A stretch of DNA of 64,000 nucleotides from Ferruginibacter sp. GTDB lineage: Bacteria > Bacteroidota > Bacteroidia > Chitinophagales > Chitinophagaceae. Below are positions 54,499 through 64,000 of the stretch, piece after piece. The DNA lies in contig NZ_JAQBNR010000022.1 in assembly GCF_028288465.1 (NCBI RefSeq), positions 62,001 through 126,000 on the forward strand. The letters are read 5' to 3'. The position numbers and the translations under genes were made by a program. How positions within the stretch are numbered: position 1 is the first letter of the stretch; every line of letters starts with the position of its first letter. A model generated the notes under the pieces. It ran no database searches and was not told where the DNA came from. It saw only the letters and a program-made list of their open reading frames with translations.

Positions 54499-57400
54499 AT
54501 GCTTAAAAACCTGCCGGGCTATCAATCTATTATTGAACAGGCTATTGTCCCGATTATTCTTACAAAAGCAGATGGCAAGATTTTAAAAGTAAATAAAGCT
54601 GCCTGCCAGTTGTTTGGTTATACCACCCAGGAACTTAATGACAAACAACTGGACTGCATTATAGATCACACTGAAATTGATACCTTCTTAATAAGAGGAA
54701 ATGCAAACGGCCAGCAAAAAGAAGAAACTGCAGGCATAAAAAAAAACGGGCAACGAATAGTCCTTGAAATTTCTTATACTATTTTCTTTAATGAATCAGA
54801 CGAACAATGCTTCTGCAATATCCTCCAGGATATAACAGCAAGAAAGCAGGCGGAACAGGAAATCAACTTACTGCTCAATCATACAAATGAATCATTTCTG
54901 CTACTCGATAACGACCTGCACATAGTTAATTTTAACAGGCAGTGTGCACAATTATATAACACCCGCCTGCAGCTGCAGATTGAAAAGGGAAGGCATATTC
55001 TTGATTATGTTCAACCGGAAAGAAAACAAATTGCAACCCAAATATATGACCGGGTCTTAAGTGGTCACACGGAAAGAGCCGGGTTTTCCTTCCGGGATAA
55101 AAATGGAATCATTGCGTCATTTGCCTGCAGGTATGCACCTTCGATAGATGACAATAACAGGATTATTGGTGCCTTTGTAACCATAGTCGATACTTCCGCA
55201 CACAAGCAATGCCAGCAAAACTCCGTTAATCAAAACAGTTTATTGAATTACGCAGAAAACAGTTACCGGGAGATATTTGAAAACTCCAGTGAAGGTATTT
55301 TAATACACGGCATTGAAGACGACCTGCTGATTGATGTAAACCAGGCTGCATGCGAAATGCTGGGTGCAGCCAAAGAAAATATTTTACAAACTGATCCCGC
55401 TGATTTGATGGCGGGCATGCCGGGCTATACAGCCGGTGTGGCAAAGGAAAAATTTGCAAAAGCAGCTGCCGGTAATCCGCAGTTGTTTGAATGGTTAATC
55501 AGGCGGGACGATGGCAACTTAACCTGGGTAGAAATAAGTGTAAAAAAGGCCAACATTGCCGGCACTGACCGAATATTGTCATTTTTAAGATTGATAAACG
55601 ACCGCAAAAAAGCGGAACTGGATAAAGAATCTGAAAGGCAAAAAAAAGAAGCCCTCATCAATAATACCGAAGACCTGATGTGGAGTATCAGCAGTGACTA
55701 TAAGTTAATTGCCGTTAACCATGCATATGGAAAAATGATGGAGGCGGTGAATGCAAAAGTTCCGGAAGAAGGAGATAATGTATTCAAGAAAGAATTTGGT
55801 AAAACGTTAAATGACCGGTGGAAAGCATATTATGAAAGAGCACTGAATGGAGAAAAATATTCTATCAGGGAAGAAGTGTATAACCCGGCTAATCAAAGAA
55901 CAGAATATGGACTGATATCCTTCTGCCCCATGTACAATGACGGTGAAAAACCTTTTGGCGTAGCCTGCTACTCTAAAAATATTACAGAAGATACTTTGAA
56001 CAGGCTGGCACTGGAGGATGCCAAAACCAGGCTGGATGAAATTATGCAATCCACGCTGGATGTAATTTGTACAGTAAATCCCGATGGATTATTTGCAGAT
56101 GTAAGTGCTGCATCGGAAAAAGTATTTGGATACACTCCCGGTGAGATGATTGGCAAACCTGTTTTTGATTTTGTGTTTGCTGAAGACCGTGATAAAACCA
56201 AACACCAAATTGACAGCATCAGGAATGGTAACGGCACCAATAGCTTTACAAACCGTTACGTAAAAAAGGACGGCTCGCTGGTTACCATTGAGTGGAAGGC
56301 AAAATGGGATGAAAAGAATCAAAAAAGATATGCAGTGGCAAGAGATGTGACGGAGAAAATAAAAGCCGAAGAACAAAAAGAATTTGAAAAAAGAAATAAT
56401 GAGGCCCTTATAAACAGTACGGATGATTTAATATGGAGTGTTGGCGTAAATTCAAATTTGATTGCTGCCAATGAAGCATTTATCAAAAGTTTCCGGGAAC
56501 AGACAGGCGTTACGCTTCAGCCTGGCGATTCTATGATTGACAAAAATAGTTTTCCTGAAGCGATGCTGAAATCATGGCAAAAAATACTTGGCAAAACCCT
56601 GTCGGGAGCATCCTATAAAAAGGAAGTTTACAGCCCGCCAATGGCTAAAAGAAAAGAGGCCTGGTTTGATATTAGTTTTAACCCTATTTACACAAATGGT
56701 GAAGTGATGGGCATTGCCTGCTATGCAAGAAATATAACAGATCGAAAAAAGACAGAAGAGCAAATAAAACAAAGCCAAACCTTGTTAGCAGAGGCACAGC
56801 GGCTGGCTAAACTCGGAAGCTGGAGTTTTGACTTTAAAGCAGATACATTTACCTGGTCGGATGAGTTGCACCATATTTTTGGTACAGATAAAAATGCATT
56901 TTTACAAACACATGGTTCATTTATAAAGTTGATAGATAAAGCAGACAAGCAATCGGTAATGCAAACCAAAAGCCATTCACAAAAAACCGGTAAGCCTTAT
57001 GTGATAGAGTATCATATCACCACGCCAGCCGGTAATAAAAAAATTATTCAGGAACACGGATATAGTGAAAAAGATTCAAAAGGCAATATCATCCGTTTGT
57101 TTGGAACAGCGCAGGACATTACAGAAAGCAGGAAAAATCAGGAAGAATTAAGGATTTCCGAAGAGCATTACAGAATCCTTTTTCAATACAGCCCGATGCC
57201 AAAATGGATTTACGACCTGGAAACTTTTCAAATTAAGGACGTAAACCTGGCAGCTATTTCGCATTACGGATATAGCCTGAGTGAATTTTTGGAGTTAACC
57301 CTTATGGACTTAATGCCAGACAGTGAAAAGGCCACCTTAAAAGCAAAACAACAGGTTGCAAGAGAGGGCATTTTTTACTTTGGTTTATGTACGCATCAAA

Positions 57401-59427
57401 AGAAGAATAAATCAATGATCCAGGTGGAAGTGTCTGGTAACAAAATTATGTATCATGGCAGGAAGTGTATGACGGTGTTGTGTAATGATGTTACACAAAG
57501 AGAAATTACCCTGGATTTGCTGTTGGACAGGGAACTGAAATTAGACAATGCGCTGCGGATTGCTAAACTTGGATATTGGCAAACTGATTTAACCAATAAC
57601 AGCTTATACTGGTCCGCCGAAGTATTTAGCATTTGGGAGTATAAATCGAGCCAACCGGATTTTGAATTCTTTCTGTCCTCCATCCATCCGGATGACGTGG
57701 AAGCTTTTTTTAAGGCACGGCGTGCTGTTCTCAACGGTCAAAAAGATCTTGACGTAGAACACCGCATCGTGATGACAGACGGCTCAATTAAATGGGTTCA
57801 TGAAAAAGGACAATTAGAAAAAAATGAGCGGGGCGAACCTGCTTTTCTAACAGGAACTGTACAGGACATTACAGCGCAAAAATTACTGGCAGTATCACTT
57901 GCGGAAAGTAACCAGCGGTACAAGTTTGTTGCAAAAGCTACCTCGGATGCCATCTGGGATTGGGATTTGGTTACTGATATGATTTATTGGGGAGACGGTA
58001 TTGACTCCATTTTTGGTTATCGCTACAGCCAGCTGAATGTTCATAGTAATTTTTGGAACTACAATATTCATCCGGATGATATAGATAAAATAATGAAGAG
58101 TATCAATGCAGCAATTGAAGGCGTACAGGAAAACTGGTTTGCTGAATACCGTTTTCTAAAAGCCAATAACGAATATGCCTTCGTTACTGATAAAGGATTT
58201 GTAATCAGAAATGAACAAGGTAAAGCAATCAGGATGGTAGGCGCTATGCAGGATATTACCCAACAAAAGCAAAAAGAGCAGCACCTTAAATTACTGGAAT
58301 CAGTTATCATAAATGCCAGTGACGCTGTAATGATTATTGAAGCCGCCCGTGGGGATGAAGCAGAAATGCCAATTGTTTACATTAATGATGCCCTCACAAG
58401 GATGACTGGTTACACTGCAGGTGAATTAACAGGCAAAACGCCTAAAATGTTTCATGGTCCACAATCCTGCCGCAACGAAATGAAACGCCTGGAATCTGCC
58501 ATCAGGGCGGAACAGCATTGCACCATTACTACTGTCAATTACAAAAAGAACGGCGAAGCATTTTGGATCCATATGTCTGTAAGTCCCGTGTCAAACGAAA
58601 AAGGATGTGTTACGCATTGGATTGCTATCGCCAGGGATGTAACGGAAGATAAGCTGTCCGCAATGCGGCTCAACACATTGAATGAAAATTTGGCAAAGCA
58701 TGCCAAAGAGTTATCCATATCGAATGCTGAGCTGGAACAATTTGCCTTTGTAGCCTCGCACGATTTACAGGAACCGTTGCGGATGGTAACCAGCTTTTTA
58801 ATGCTCCTGGAAAAGAAATACAAAGATGTACTGAATGACGATGGAAAAAAGTATATCAGTTTTGCTGTGGACGGAGCTAAACGGATGAGGGAAATTATAC
58901 TCGATTTACTTGAATTTTCAAGGGTGGGAAAAGTGGAAGACAATATGGAAACACTGGACATGAATAAGTTGATCGGAGAAACTAAGCTGCTTTTCAGGAA
59001 AGATATAGAAGATAAAAAGGGTGTTATAAATGTAGGCTCACTGCCAACAGTGTATGGTGCGCAGGTTCCCCTTCGCCAGGTTTTTCAGAATTTAATAGGC
59101 AACGCGTTAAAGTACAGTAAAGCTGACCTGCCGGCGAGGATTGATATCACATGTACCGAGTTGCCCGCACATTGGCAATTTTCAGTAGCCGATAATGGGA
59201 TAGGTATTGACAATGCCTACCTCGATAAAATATTTATCCTCTTCCAGCGACTTCACAAAACAACGGAGTACGCAGGCACAGGCATCGGCCTTGCAATTAC
59301 AAAGAAAATTATTGAAAATCTCGGCGGCACTATTTGGGTAAATTCCCGCGAACAGGAAGGCAGTACTTTCAATTTCACACTGCCAAAAATTGCTGCATCT
59401 GACACCACCGCCAAAGTCATCGAATGA
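54499..59427 (+). CDS. Soluble sensor histidine kinase with about eleven PAS domains
   Basis: A 1642-residue protein without membrane segments. I count eleven PAS-like units, from IVPIILTKADGKILKVNKAA near the start, through repeated openings of the INNTEDLMWSI, STDDLIWSV and LAKLGSWSFDF types, to AVMIIEAARGDEA-ending SVIINASDAV (about residue 1270). A HisKA domain follows with VASHDLQEPLRMV (His 1421), then a HATPase with NLIGNALKYS, NGIGIDNAYLDKIF and GTGIGLAITKKI. No receiver domain is seen. It should autophosphorylate on His 1421 in response to cytoplasmic ligands. Its partner response regulator is not in the window. Confidence 0.88.
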   Translation: MLKNLPGYQSIIEQAIVPIILTKADGKILKVNKAACQLFGYTTQELNDKQLDCIIDHTEIDTFLIRGNANGQQKEETAGIKKNGQRIVLEISYTIFFNESDEQCFCNILQDITARKQAEQEINLLLNHTNESFLLLDNDLHIVNFNRQCAQLYNTRLQLQIEKGRHILDYVQPERKQIATQIYDRVLSGHTERAGFSFRDKNGIIASFACRYAPSIDDNNRIIGAFVTIVDTSAHKQCQQNSVNQNSLLNYAENSYREIFENSSEGILIHGIEDDLLIDVNQAACEMLGAAKENILQTDPADLMAGMPGYTAGVAKEKFAKAAAGNPQLFEWLIRRDDGNLTWVEISVKKANIAGTDRILSFLRLINDRKKAELDKESERQKKEALINNTEDLMWSISSDYKLIAVNHAYGKMMEAVNAKVPEEGDNVFKKEFGKTLNDRWKAYYERALNGEKYSIREEVYNPANQRTEYGLISFCPMYNDGEKPFGVACYSKNITEDTLNRLALEDAKTRLDEIMQSTLDVICTVNPDGLFADVSAASEKVFGYTPGEMIGKPVFDFVFAEDRDKTKHQIDSIRNGNGTNSFTNRYVKKDGSLVTIEWKAKWDEKNQKRYAVARDVTEKIKAEEQKEFEKRNNEALINSTDDLIWSVGVNSNLIAANEAFIKSFREQTGVTLQPGDSMIDKNSFPEAMLKSWQKILGKTLSGASYKKEVYSPPMAKRKEAWFDISFNPIYTNGEVMGIACYARNITDRKKTEEQIKQSQTLLAEAQRLAKLGSWSFDFKADTFTWSDELHHIFGTDKNAFLQTHGSFIKLIDKADKQSVMQTKSHSQKTGKPYVIEYHITTPAGNKKIIQEHGYSEKDSKGNIIRLFGTAQDITESRKNQEELRISEEHYRILFQYSPMPKWIYDLETFQIKDVNLAAISHYGYSLSEFLELTLMDLMPDSEKATLKAKQQVAREGIFYFGLCTHQKKNKSMIQVEVSGNKIMYHGRKCMTVLCNDVTQREITLDLLLDRELKLDNALRIAKLGYWQTDLTNNSLYWSAEVFSIWEYKSSQPDFEFFLSSIHPDDVEAFFKARRAVLNGQKDLDVEHRIVMTDGSIKWVHEKGQLEKNERGEPAFLTGTVQDITAQKLLAVSLAESNQRYKFVAKATSDAIWDWDLVTDMIYWGDGIDSIFGYRYSQLNVHSNFWNYNIHPDDIDKIMKSINAAIEGVQENWFAEYRFLKANNEYAFVTDKGFVIRNEQGKAIRMVGAMQDITQQKQKEQHLKLLESVIINASDAVMIIEAARGDEAEMPIVYINDALTRMTGYTAGELTGKTPKMFHGPQSCRNEMKRLESAIRAEQHCTITTVNYKKNGEAFWIHMSVSPVSNEKGCVTHWIAIARDVTEDKLSAMRLNTLNENLAKHAKELSISNAELEQFAFVASHDLQEPLRMVTSFLMLLEKKYKDVLNDDGKKYISFAVDGAKRMREIILDLLEFSRVGKVEDNMETLDMNKLIGETKLLFRKDIEDKKGVINVGSLPTVYGAQVPLRQVFQNLIGNALKYSKADLPARIDITCTELPAHWQFSVADNGIGIDNAYLDKIFILFQRLHKTTEYAGTGIGLAITKKIIENLGGTIWVNSREQEGSTFNFTLPKIAASDTTAKVIE

Positions 59428-59809
59428 CAACTACTTAAAGAAGCCGGCACCAAAAATTTCAATAAAATTAAAACCCAAAAACGGCCTTACTATAAAATGC
59501 CCGGCAAGCGGTTTCAATAAAAAGCTCCGGCAACTTAGCCCCTTGTTACTTAAGCTAAATTTATAAAAGATAAATTCTGTATCAAAAGATCAGCAGTGTT
59601 TCGGCTTTCAGCAATCAATACAGGCAGGCTTTGGTACGCTACCTTAAATACCTGCAATATTTTATTCAATGACATACTGCTGATACCTGTTGCTGAAATG
59701 CGTAAATGTAAAACGAGAGACCGCATAAATTTTTGTTGACCGGTAACAATCAGGGATGACCAACAGGTTGGATTGAAAAGCCTTTGCTATTTTTAATTAA
59801 ATTAAAGGC
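59428..59809. other. Spacer after the PAS kinase
   Basis: About 380 bp with no convincing gene and no strong hairpin terminator. I see nothing further. Confidence 0.4.
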
Positions 59810-60043
59810 ATGCATTTTTTATTTTTTAGGTTTAAATGGTCAGAATGGGATAAGGAAATTCTGACAGATTCCGGAACAGGTTTTTATTTCACCAATCACC
59901 CCCCCGCTCACGGCTGCGATACACAAAGAACAATCAGGCTTTTTATCAATAAACCAGCCACAGCAGCAATAACCATTGACGAGATAACTGAAATCACCAA
60001 AATGGAATATGAGCTTGAAACTGGCAAGCCATTCCATCTTTAA
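59810..60043 (+). CDS. Hypothetical small protein
   Basis: A 77-residue product with a Phe-rich start (MHFLFFRFKWSEWDKEI) and a polar end with TIDEITEITKMEYELETG. It has no signal and no recognised domain. Its surroundings are spacer on both sides. Could be a real small gene or chance. Confidence 0.3.
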   Translation: MHFLFFRFKWSEWDKEILTDSGTGFYFTNHPPAHGCDTQRTIRLFINKPATAAITIDEITEITKMEYELETGKPFHL

Positions 60044-60052
60044 ATCAGCCAA

Positions 60053-60562
60053 TTTTTTTTAAGGTCATCCGGGTAAATTAATACCTGCACCTGCATTATT
60101 TTGCCGTGCAACTGGTTCCCCTCCCAAAACAAAATTTACCCTATGAAGTATAAAATAGCCATCACTATTGTGACGGATGTAAGACAATCAGACGCATGAT
60201 TTATACTTTTTATTGCCTATACAACATTCAAACATTCATCCCGGCTTCTCCGCAACGGCCCTTTTCTATGATGGCCTGTACAATCTGCCCATGCGGCAAT
60301 TGAGAGAACTGCAGCTGCACATAGTCAGCTTCGGCCGGATTATTTATATCAGCCTGGCTCCCGTCCTGCCATCATGCATTTTTTCTTATCCTTTCCTATT
60401 CACTTTTTATTATTGCTGGTCGCTATAATGATGCAGGTGTTAACTACTGTTAAATGTGGGCGTTGATCGCAACAATTTACCACTTGATAGCTTTTTAAAA
60501 AAAGGTGACCCAAGCCGCTCTAGCTTTGTGTTTGTAATTAATTCAAAACAAATAAAACAAAC
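60053..60562. other. Spacer upstream of the small exported protein
   Basis: About 510 bp. A 71-codon open frame at 60213 has no domain and starts in a weak context, so I do not annotate it. The promoter element of the next gene is listed separately. Confidence 0.4.
60521..60528 (+). promoter_or_regulatory. Candidate -7 element
   Basis: TAGCTTTG matches the TAnnTTTG consensus and lies 35 nt before the ATG at 60563. No clear -33 TTTG was seen. Confidence 0.4.
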
Positions 60563-60988
60563 ATGAAAAAGAAAATTTTGGCATTCGCCTCAGCCTTTAC
60601 GCTGACTATGTCTGCCGTTTTTGCAACTACTCCCACTGATGTGCCTGCCACAATTGTAACTGAACTGCACAAGGATTTTAAAACAGCAAATGATGTGGAA
60701 TGGAAAACGACCGACAAATTTTACAAAGCAACTTTTACAAGCAACGGCATCAGGCTGGAAGCCTTCTATGGCACCGATGGGAATTTCCTGGCTGTTTCCA
60801 GAAACCTGACAGCGGACCAATTGCCGCTGCCGCTGATAATGGATACAGAAAAGAAAACAGATGGTGGCAGTGTAACTGACCTGTTTGAAATTTCGTCGTC
60901 CAATGGCACAGATTATTATATGACTGTTAAAAAAGCCAGGCGAACCATTAGCTATAAAAGCACCGGCGATACATGGAGCCGGTATTAA
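60563..60988 (+). CDS. Small exported protein (PepSY-like)
   Basis: A 141-residue protein with a signal peptide (cut near VFATT). The mature part has the beta-rich pattern VEWKTTDKFYKATFTSNGIRLEAFYGTDGNFLAVSRNLTADQLP, similar to DUF2874/PepSY-like exported proteins of Bacteroidota. It may be an adhesive or protease-inhibiting protein, but no function is known. It is preceded by a candidate promoter and converges on the ChbG-like gene. Confidence 0.6.
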   Translation: MKKKILAFASAFTLTMSAVFATTPTDVPATIVTELHKDFKTANDVEWKTTDKFYKATFTSNGIRLEAFYGTDGNFLAVSRNLTADQLPLPLIMDTEKKTDGGSVTDLFEISSSNGTDYYMTVKKARRTISYKSTGDTWSRY

Positions 60989-61044
60989 TTGTGGCAAACT
61001 TGCCAATCACTTTGTCCCAACGTTTGGCCTTGACGGTAAAATAT

Positions 61045-62052
61045 TTAGTTTCCCGGCTGGTATTTTCTTCTTCTCTCCATCAGTTCACGCCAGGTAACCA
61101 AAATAATGTGCTGCTGCTCTACATATTTTTTTAATGCAGGGTTCATCATCGCCAGCATGTCGCCTTTTCGTTCCGGTCCGGTTGCAGAAATATGTTTAAA
61201 AATATCTGAAGGTTGCGTACAATGCATAATCAGGTAAGTTATCCCTGGTTGAATAGCGGCAAAAGTTTCAATGTACTTCCGGGTTTTAAATTGTTGCAGG
61301 CTGGTATCTGTTTCAGGTGTGCCTTCCGGCAGGTTCCAGCCCGTTTTGCTCACAATATCATCCAGCACAGGCAGGCCCGCGTTCCATAATTGTTCGGCCA
61401 GCGGTTGCAGGGTCTGCAGTTGCGCCGCGGAATAATCTCCTTCCTTTGCAATGAGTGTATTGTGTCCCCCGGGAAACATCACGGGTATATGATATTCAAT
61501 AGCCAGTTTTACGTATCGTTGCAAAAAAGCGGGTGTTGCAAACAAAGTGCCCATATGGCTATCCATATGAGTAGGTTCAAACCCCATTTGACGGGCTCTT
61601 TCAATTTGGGCACGCAGCTCTGTTTCCACTTCATCTGCTGAAGCATGGGCTACAACATCTTCTACTTCCGGCCACATGGCTCCTTCTTTATCTACCAGTC
61701 CGGGCACAGCTGGTTTGCCGCTCAGGGGCGGCCAGCGGTAATTGTCCCATTCGGAGGTTAGGGTAAGATGAAGGCCGGCATCGGTTTGTGGATGATCTTT
61801 TAAATAATGTACATAGGCGGGCACCCAGGGGCATGGCATCATTACGCTGCAACTGGTAGCAATCCCCTTTGACATAGCATTGATAGCCCCTTCATTGGAA
61901 TCAAAGGACATGCCTACGTCGTCAACATGCACAATAACTACCCTGGCACCTTTGGGATATCCTAACCGTTCAGCAAATGTAAGCGTTGTATGTTGTGCCC
62001 GTGTCAGATGAGTAAAAAACACGCAGGCAACCAGGAGAAGTATTGCTTTCAT
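61045..62052 (-). CDS. ChbG/YdjC-type carbohydrate deacetylase
   Basis: A 335-residue exported protein (signal peptide to about THLTRAQ). The metal site of the YdjC/ChbG fold is seen in VVIVHVDDVGMSFDSNEG (His, Asp), GLHLTLTSEWDNYR (His) and PTHMDSHMGTLFA (His, Asp). In the family the enzyme removes acetyl groups from chito-oligosaccharides or related sugars. It is on the minus strand with a large upstream spacer. Export suggests action in the periplasm or outside. Confidence 0.82.
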   Translation of the reverse strand: MKAILLLVACVFFTHLTRAQHTTLTFAERLGYPKGARVVIVHVDDVGMSFDSNEGAINAMSKGIATSCSVMMPCPWVPAYVHYLKDHPQTDAGLHLTLTSEWDNYRWPPLSGKPAVPGLVDKEGAMWPEVEDVVAHASADEVETELRAQIERARQMGFEPTHMDSHMGTLFATPAFLQRYVKLAIEYHIPVMFPGGHNTLIAKEGDYSAAQLQTLQPLAEQLWNAGLPVLDDIVSKTGWNLPEGTPETDTSLQQFKTRKYIETFAAIQPGITYLIMHCTQPSDIFKHISATGPERKGDMLAMMNPALKKYVEQQHIILVTWRELMERRRKYQPGN

Positions 62053-62685
62053 ATTTTAAATTAATTGGTATAACTGATAATTAGACGCAAGTTGTTTATA
62101 ATCGCAGGATGCAGGTAACAAAAAATTTGTTCATTCCGCGGACCCGCGTGTCATGGTCAATGGCAAAGTATGTTTAGCATCCGTTTGTATAAACTGCAAA
62201 CAAATATAGCGGCTTTTGATATGCAGAAAAAAACCATCGTTAACTAACTTACTGTTTAAAAAGTGGCTTATTATTATTTTACAGCCTGGCAGAGTGTGTC
62301 AATGCATCCTGCTTTTGGTAGGGCCTGCGGGCGGGCACTTCCAATATTTGTTTGTTACCATGATTTCGGTGATGTAAATCAATGCAGGCGTTACAAATAT
62401 TAAGTTTTTAGTTGGGGCAGGGCATTGTTGAGGAAATGCAGGTTAATATGATGAACTAATTTAATGAAGGCTGCGTTCATCAACCATCACACCGGTAATT
62501 CAAAACCCGCACTGGCCATTGTATTATGGCGACTTGGATAATGTTTATCCTCAACTTAATTGCTTTGTAGACAATAATCCCCTCATTGAGCAAATTGCCA
62601 ACTGGAATAAGCCTAAAATAACTTGTTAAAATTTGGCAGGATTTTTAAACAACAACAATATTCTTAATTCTTAAATTCATTTTTT
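62053..62685. other. Spacer with no supported gene
   Basis: About 630 bp between the deacetylase start (minus) and the lmo0937-type peptide (plus). It should hold both promoters. I found no convincing open frame or long repeat. Confidence 0.45.
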
Positions 62686-62841
62686 ATGGGTAATCTTTTG
62701 TATTTAATCGCTGTCATCATCATTATCATCTGGGCAATTTCTTTTTTAGGAGGTTTTTATACCGGGGGAATAATTCATTTGTTATTGGTAATTGCGATCA
62801 TCATGATTGTTATTAAAGCTTTGAACCGGGGCAATATTTAG
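62686..62841 (+). CDS. lmo0937-family small membrane protein
   Basis: A 51-residue peptide, MGNLLYLIAVIIIIIWAISF at the start, then FLGGFYTGGIIHLLLVIAIIM and a basic end (KALNRGN). Two hydrophobic helices separated by Gly-Gly and ending in Arg/Lys fit the lmo0937 family of small membrane proteins, linked to stress response in other bacteria. It is preceded by an A/T-rich stretch without a clear Shine-Dalgarno site, which is usual in Bacteroidota. It stands alone. Confidence 0.7.
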   Translation: MGNLLYLIAVIIIIIWAISFLGGFYTGGIIHLLLVIAIIMIVIKALNRGNI

Positions 62842-63024
62842 CAGTACATTGTAGCAGCCCGTTCGTCAATATGGCCGGGAGGTGCAGGGAAGTTTTTACT
62901 TTTGCAGGTAACAACTGTTAACTGAATGCAAGATGAATTGCTTCTGCGGGAGCAGATGTTAAATGGATACGCTATTAATTGTAACAAAACACATTGACTT
63001 ATGACCAGCCCTGCGCCTGGCTGG

Positions 63025-64000
63025 TCATAAGTTTCTGCTTATTGCATATTCAACTCCACGCAATTCTGCCAACGCCTTTAGGCGGCCTATGGCCGAATAA
63101 CCCGGATAGGTTTTCTTTTTTAAATCGTCCAGTAACTGGTGACCATGATCTGGCCGCATGGGTAACGCAATGCCTCTACGCTGCATCAACAACAATACTT
63201 CTTTTACAATGGCATACATGTCTGCATCACCTTCCAGGTGACTGGCTTCATAGAAATTTCCCTGGCCATCGCTTTTGGTATTGCGCAAATGAACAAAGTG
63301 AATATGGTCGCCAAAACGGCGGATCATCTTTACCAGGGCATTGTCCGGTCTTGCGCCAAACGAACCGGTGCAAAAACAAAATCCATTCGTTTTGGATGGA
63401 ATGGTAGCAATCAGATCGGCAGCATCCTGTTCCGTACTCATTATGCGGGGTAAACCCAACACAGCATAAGGCGGATCATCCGGGTGGATAGCCATTTGAA
63501 CACCGCACTCCTCTGCCGTTGGTATTACCTGTTGTAAAAAATAAAATAAATTATTTTTTAGTTGAGCGGTGTCAATTCCATCGTAGGTTTTTAATGCCGA
63601 TAAAACCTGTTCCGGTGTAAAAGCATCATCGCTTCCCGGCAAGCCCAGCATCGCATTGCGAAATAATTTTTGTTTTTCCTCCGGCGACATCACCGAAAAT
63701 TTTTCGGTGGCTTTTTTTATTTCTTCTGAAGAATAATCTTTTTCAGCACCGGGGCGCCGCAATAAAAAAAGATCAAACGCAACAAATGCCAGGCGTTCAA
63801 AAAATAATGCGGTGCCCCCGTTGGGTAACGCATAGGCAACATCGGTACGCAACCAATCCAGCACTGGCATAAAATTATAGGTCACCACTTTTAAACCACA
63901 AGCAGCCACATTGCGCAGACTCGTTTTATAATTTTCAATGTGCTGCAAATAATCGCCGCTTTGCCTTTTAATATCATCACTCACCGGCAGACTTTCAATC
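63025..64000 (-). CDS. uxuA: Mannonate dehydratase, N-terminus beyond window
   Basis: The frame is open from the right window edge (IESLPVSDDIKR) to 63025, about 325 residues. It matches the UxuA family: LPVSDDIKRQSGDYLQHIENYKTSLRN, CGLKVVTYNFMPVLDW, a TIM-barrel core with MAIHPDDPP, FCTGSFGARPDN, HFVHLRNTKS and MRPDHGHQLLDDL. The His, Cys and Asp residues of the metal site are present. The enzyme removes water from D-mannonate to give 2-keto-3-deoxygluconate in hexuronate breakdown. Only the N-terminal part (about 60-80 residues) is missing. Confidence 0.9.
   Translation of the reverse strand, partial: IESLPVSDDIKRQSGDYLQHIENYKTSLRNVAACGLKVVTYNFMPVLDWLRTDVAYALPNGGTALFFERLAFVAFDLFLLRRPGAEKDYSSEEIKKATEKFSVMSPEEKQKLFRNAMLGLPGSDDAFTPEQVLSALKTYDGIDTAQLKNNLFYFLQQVIPTAEECGVQMAIHPDDPPYAVLGLPRIMSTEQDAADLIATIPSKTNGFCFCTGSFGARPDNALVKMIRRFGDHIHFVHLRNTKSDGQGNFYEASHLEGDADMYAIVKEVLLLMQRRGIALPMRPDHGHQLLDDLKKKTYPGYSAIGRLKALAELRGVEYAISRNL

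Noticed and set aside
60213..60428. Open frame of 71 codons before the small exported protein
   Set aside because: No recognisable feature; Cys/Phe/Tyr-rich end is typical of a chance frame.
1..64000. CRISPR array
   Set aside because: No regularly spaced direct repeats with unique spacers were seen. The 97-bp pair at 16435-16743 is only two copies.

Overview
The window reads as a Bacteroidota chromosome, most likely Chitinophagaceae. This rests on A/T-rich spacers, candidate -7 promoter elements of the TAnnTTTG type, lipoproteins with short Cys lipoboxes, and many Bacteroidota-typical families (HYC_CC_PP, DUF3347, haem-binding domain, a CusA-TolC fusion, outer-membrane beta-barrel receptors, PepSY-like proteins). 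The genus assignment is inference.

Positions 1 to about 54098 look like the right-hand part of a large integrated element. Its right end is marked by a tyrosine recombinase (52533-53864, minus) and, about 190 bp beyond it, the 3' half of a tRNA-Lys(CTT) gene (54057-54098) that starts in the anticodon loop. I saw no second copy of this sequence in the window, so the left end probably lies outside. Mobile backbone genes are scattered through it: ssb, a DUF932 protein and a broken radC (17105-21392) with a group II intron between DUF932 and radC, and a mobilisation block of mobC, relaxase and TraG-type coupling ATPase (46986-50607) preceded by a nested inverted repeat that could be oriT. No mating-pore genes are visible.

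The cargo is mostly metal resistance. Block A (2729-10524) holds proteins with CPMHP-type metal-binding repeats, an HMA-MauE membrane protein, a His-rich HYC_CC_PP protein, two DUF3347 proteins, a haem-binding protein and a CopA-CopB-like multicopper oxidase with an in-frame amber codon. Next come a damaged methyltransferase, fragments of an AraC regulator and a nuclease, and a sulfur block (Crp regulator, rhodanese-MBL hydrolase, rhodanese-like protein, MFS; 12209-15712). Block B (22610-29825) is a CusA-TolC fusion, an MFS exporter and a CusB-like adaptor. Block C (31204-38181) is a chromate operon: a ChrB-AraC fusion, a ChrB paralogue, a frameshifted ChrA, a frameshifted TonB-dependent receptor, a DUF1259 protein and a YncE-like propeller.

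A defence-like block (38388-46589) follows: a type IIG restriction-methylation enzyme, two unrecognised proteins, a YhcG/DUF1016 nuclease, a pRiA4b ORF-3 family protein and a HIRAN protein. A second YhcG gene sits beside the integrase and carries two coding palindromes.

From about 54100 onward the sequence looks like ordinary host chromosome: a soluble histidine kinase with about eleven PAS domains, small secreted proteins, a ChbG/YdjC-type deacetylase, an lmo0937-family membrane peptide and mannonate dehydratase, which runs off the right edge. Many element genes carry single-base lesions (nonsense or one-base indels). This suggests either ongoing decay or sequence errors; the reads would decide.
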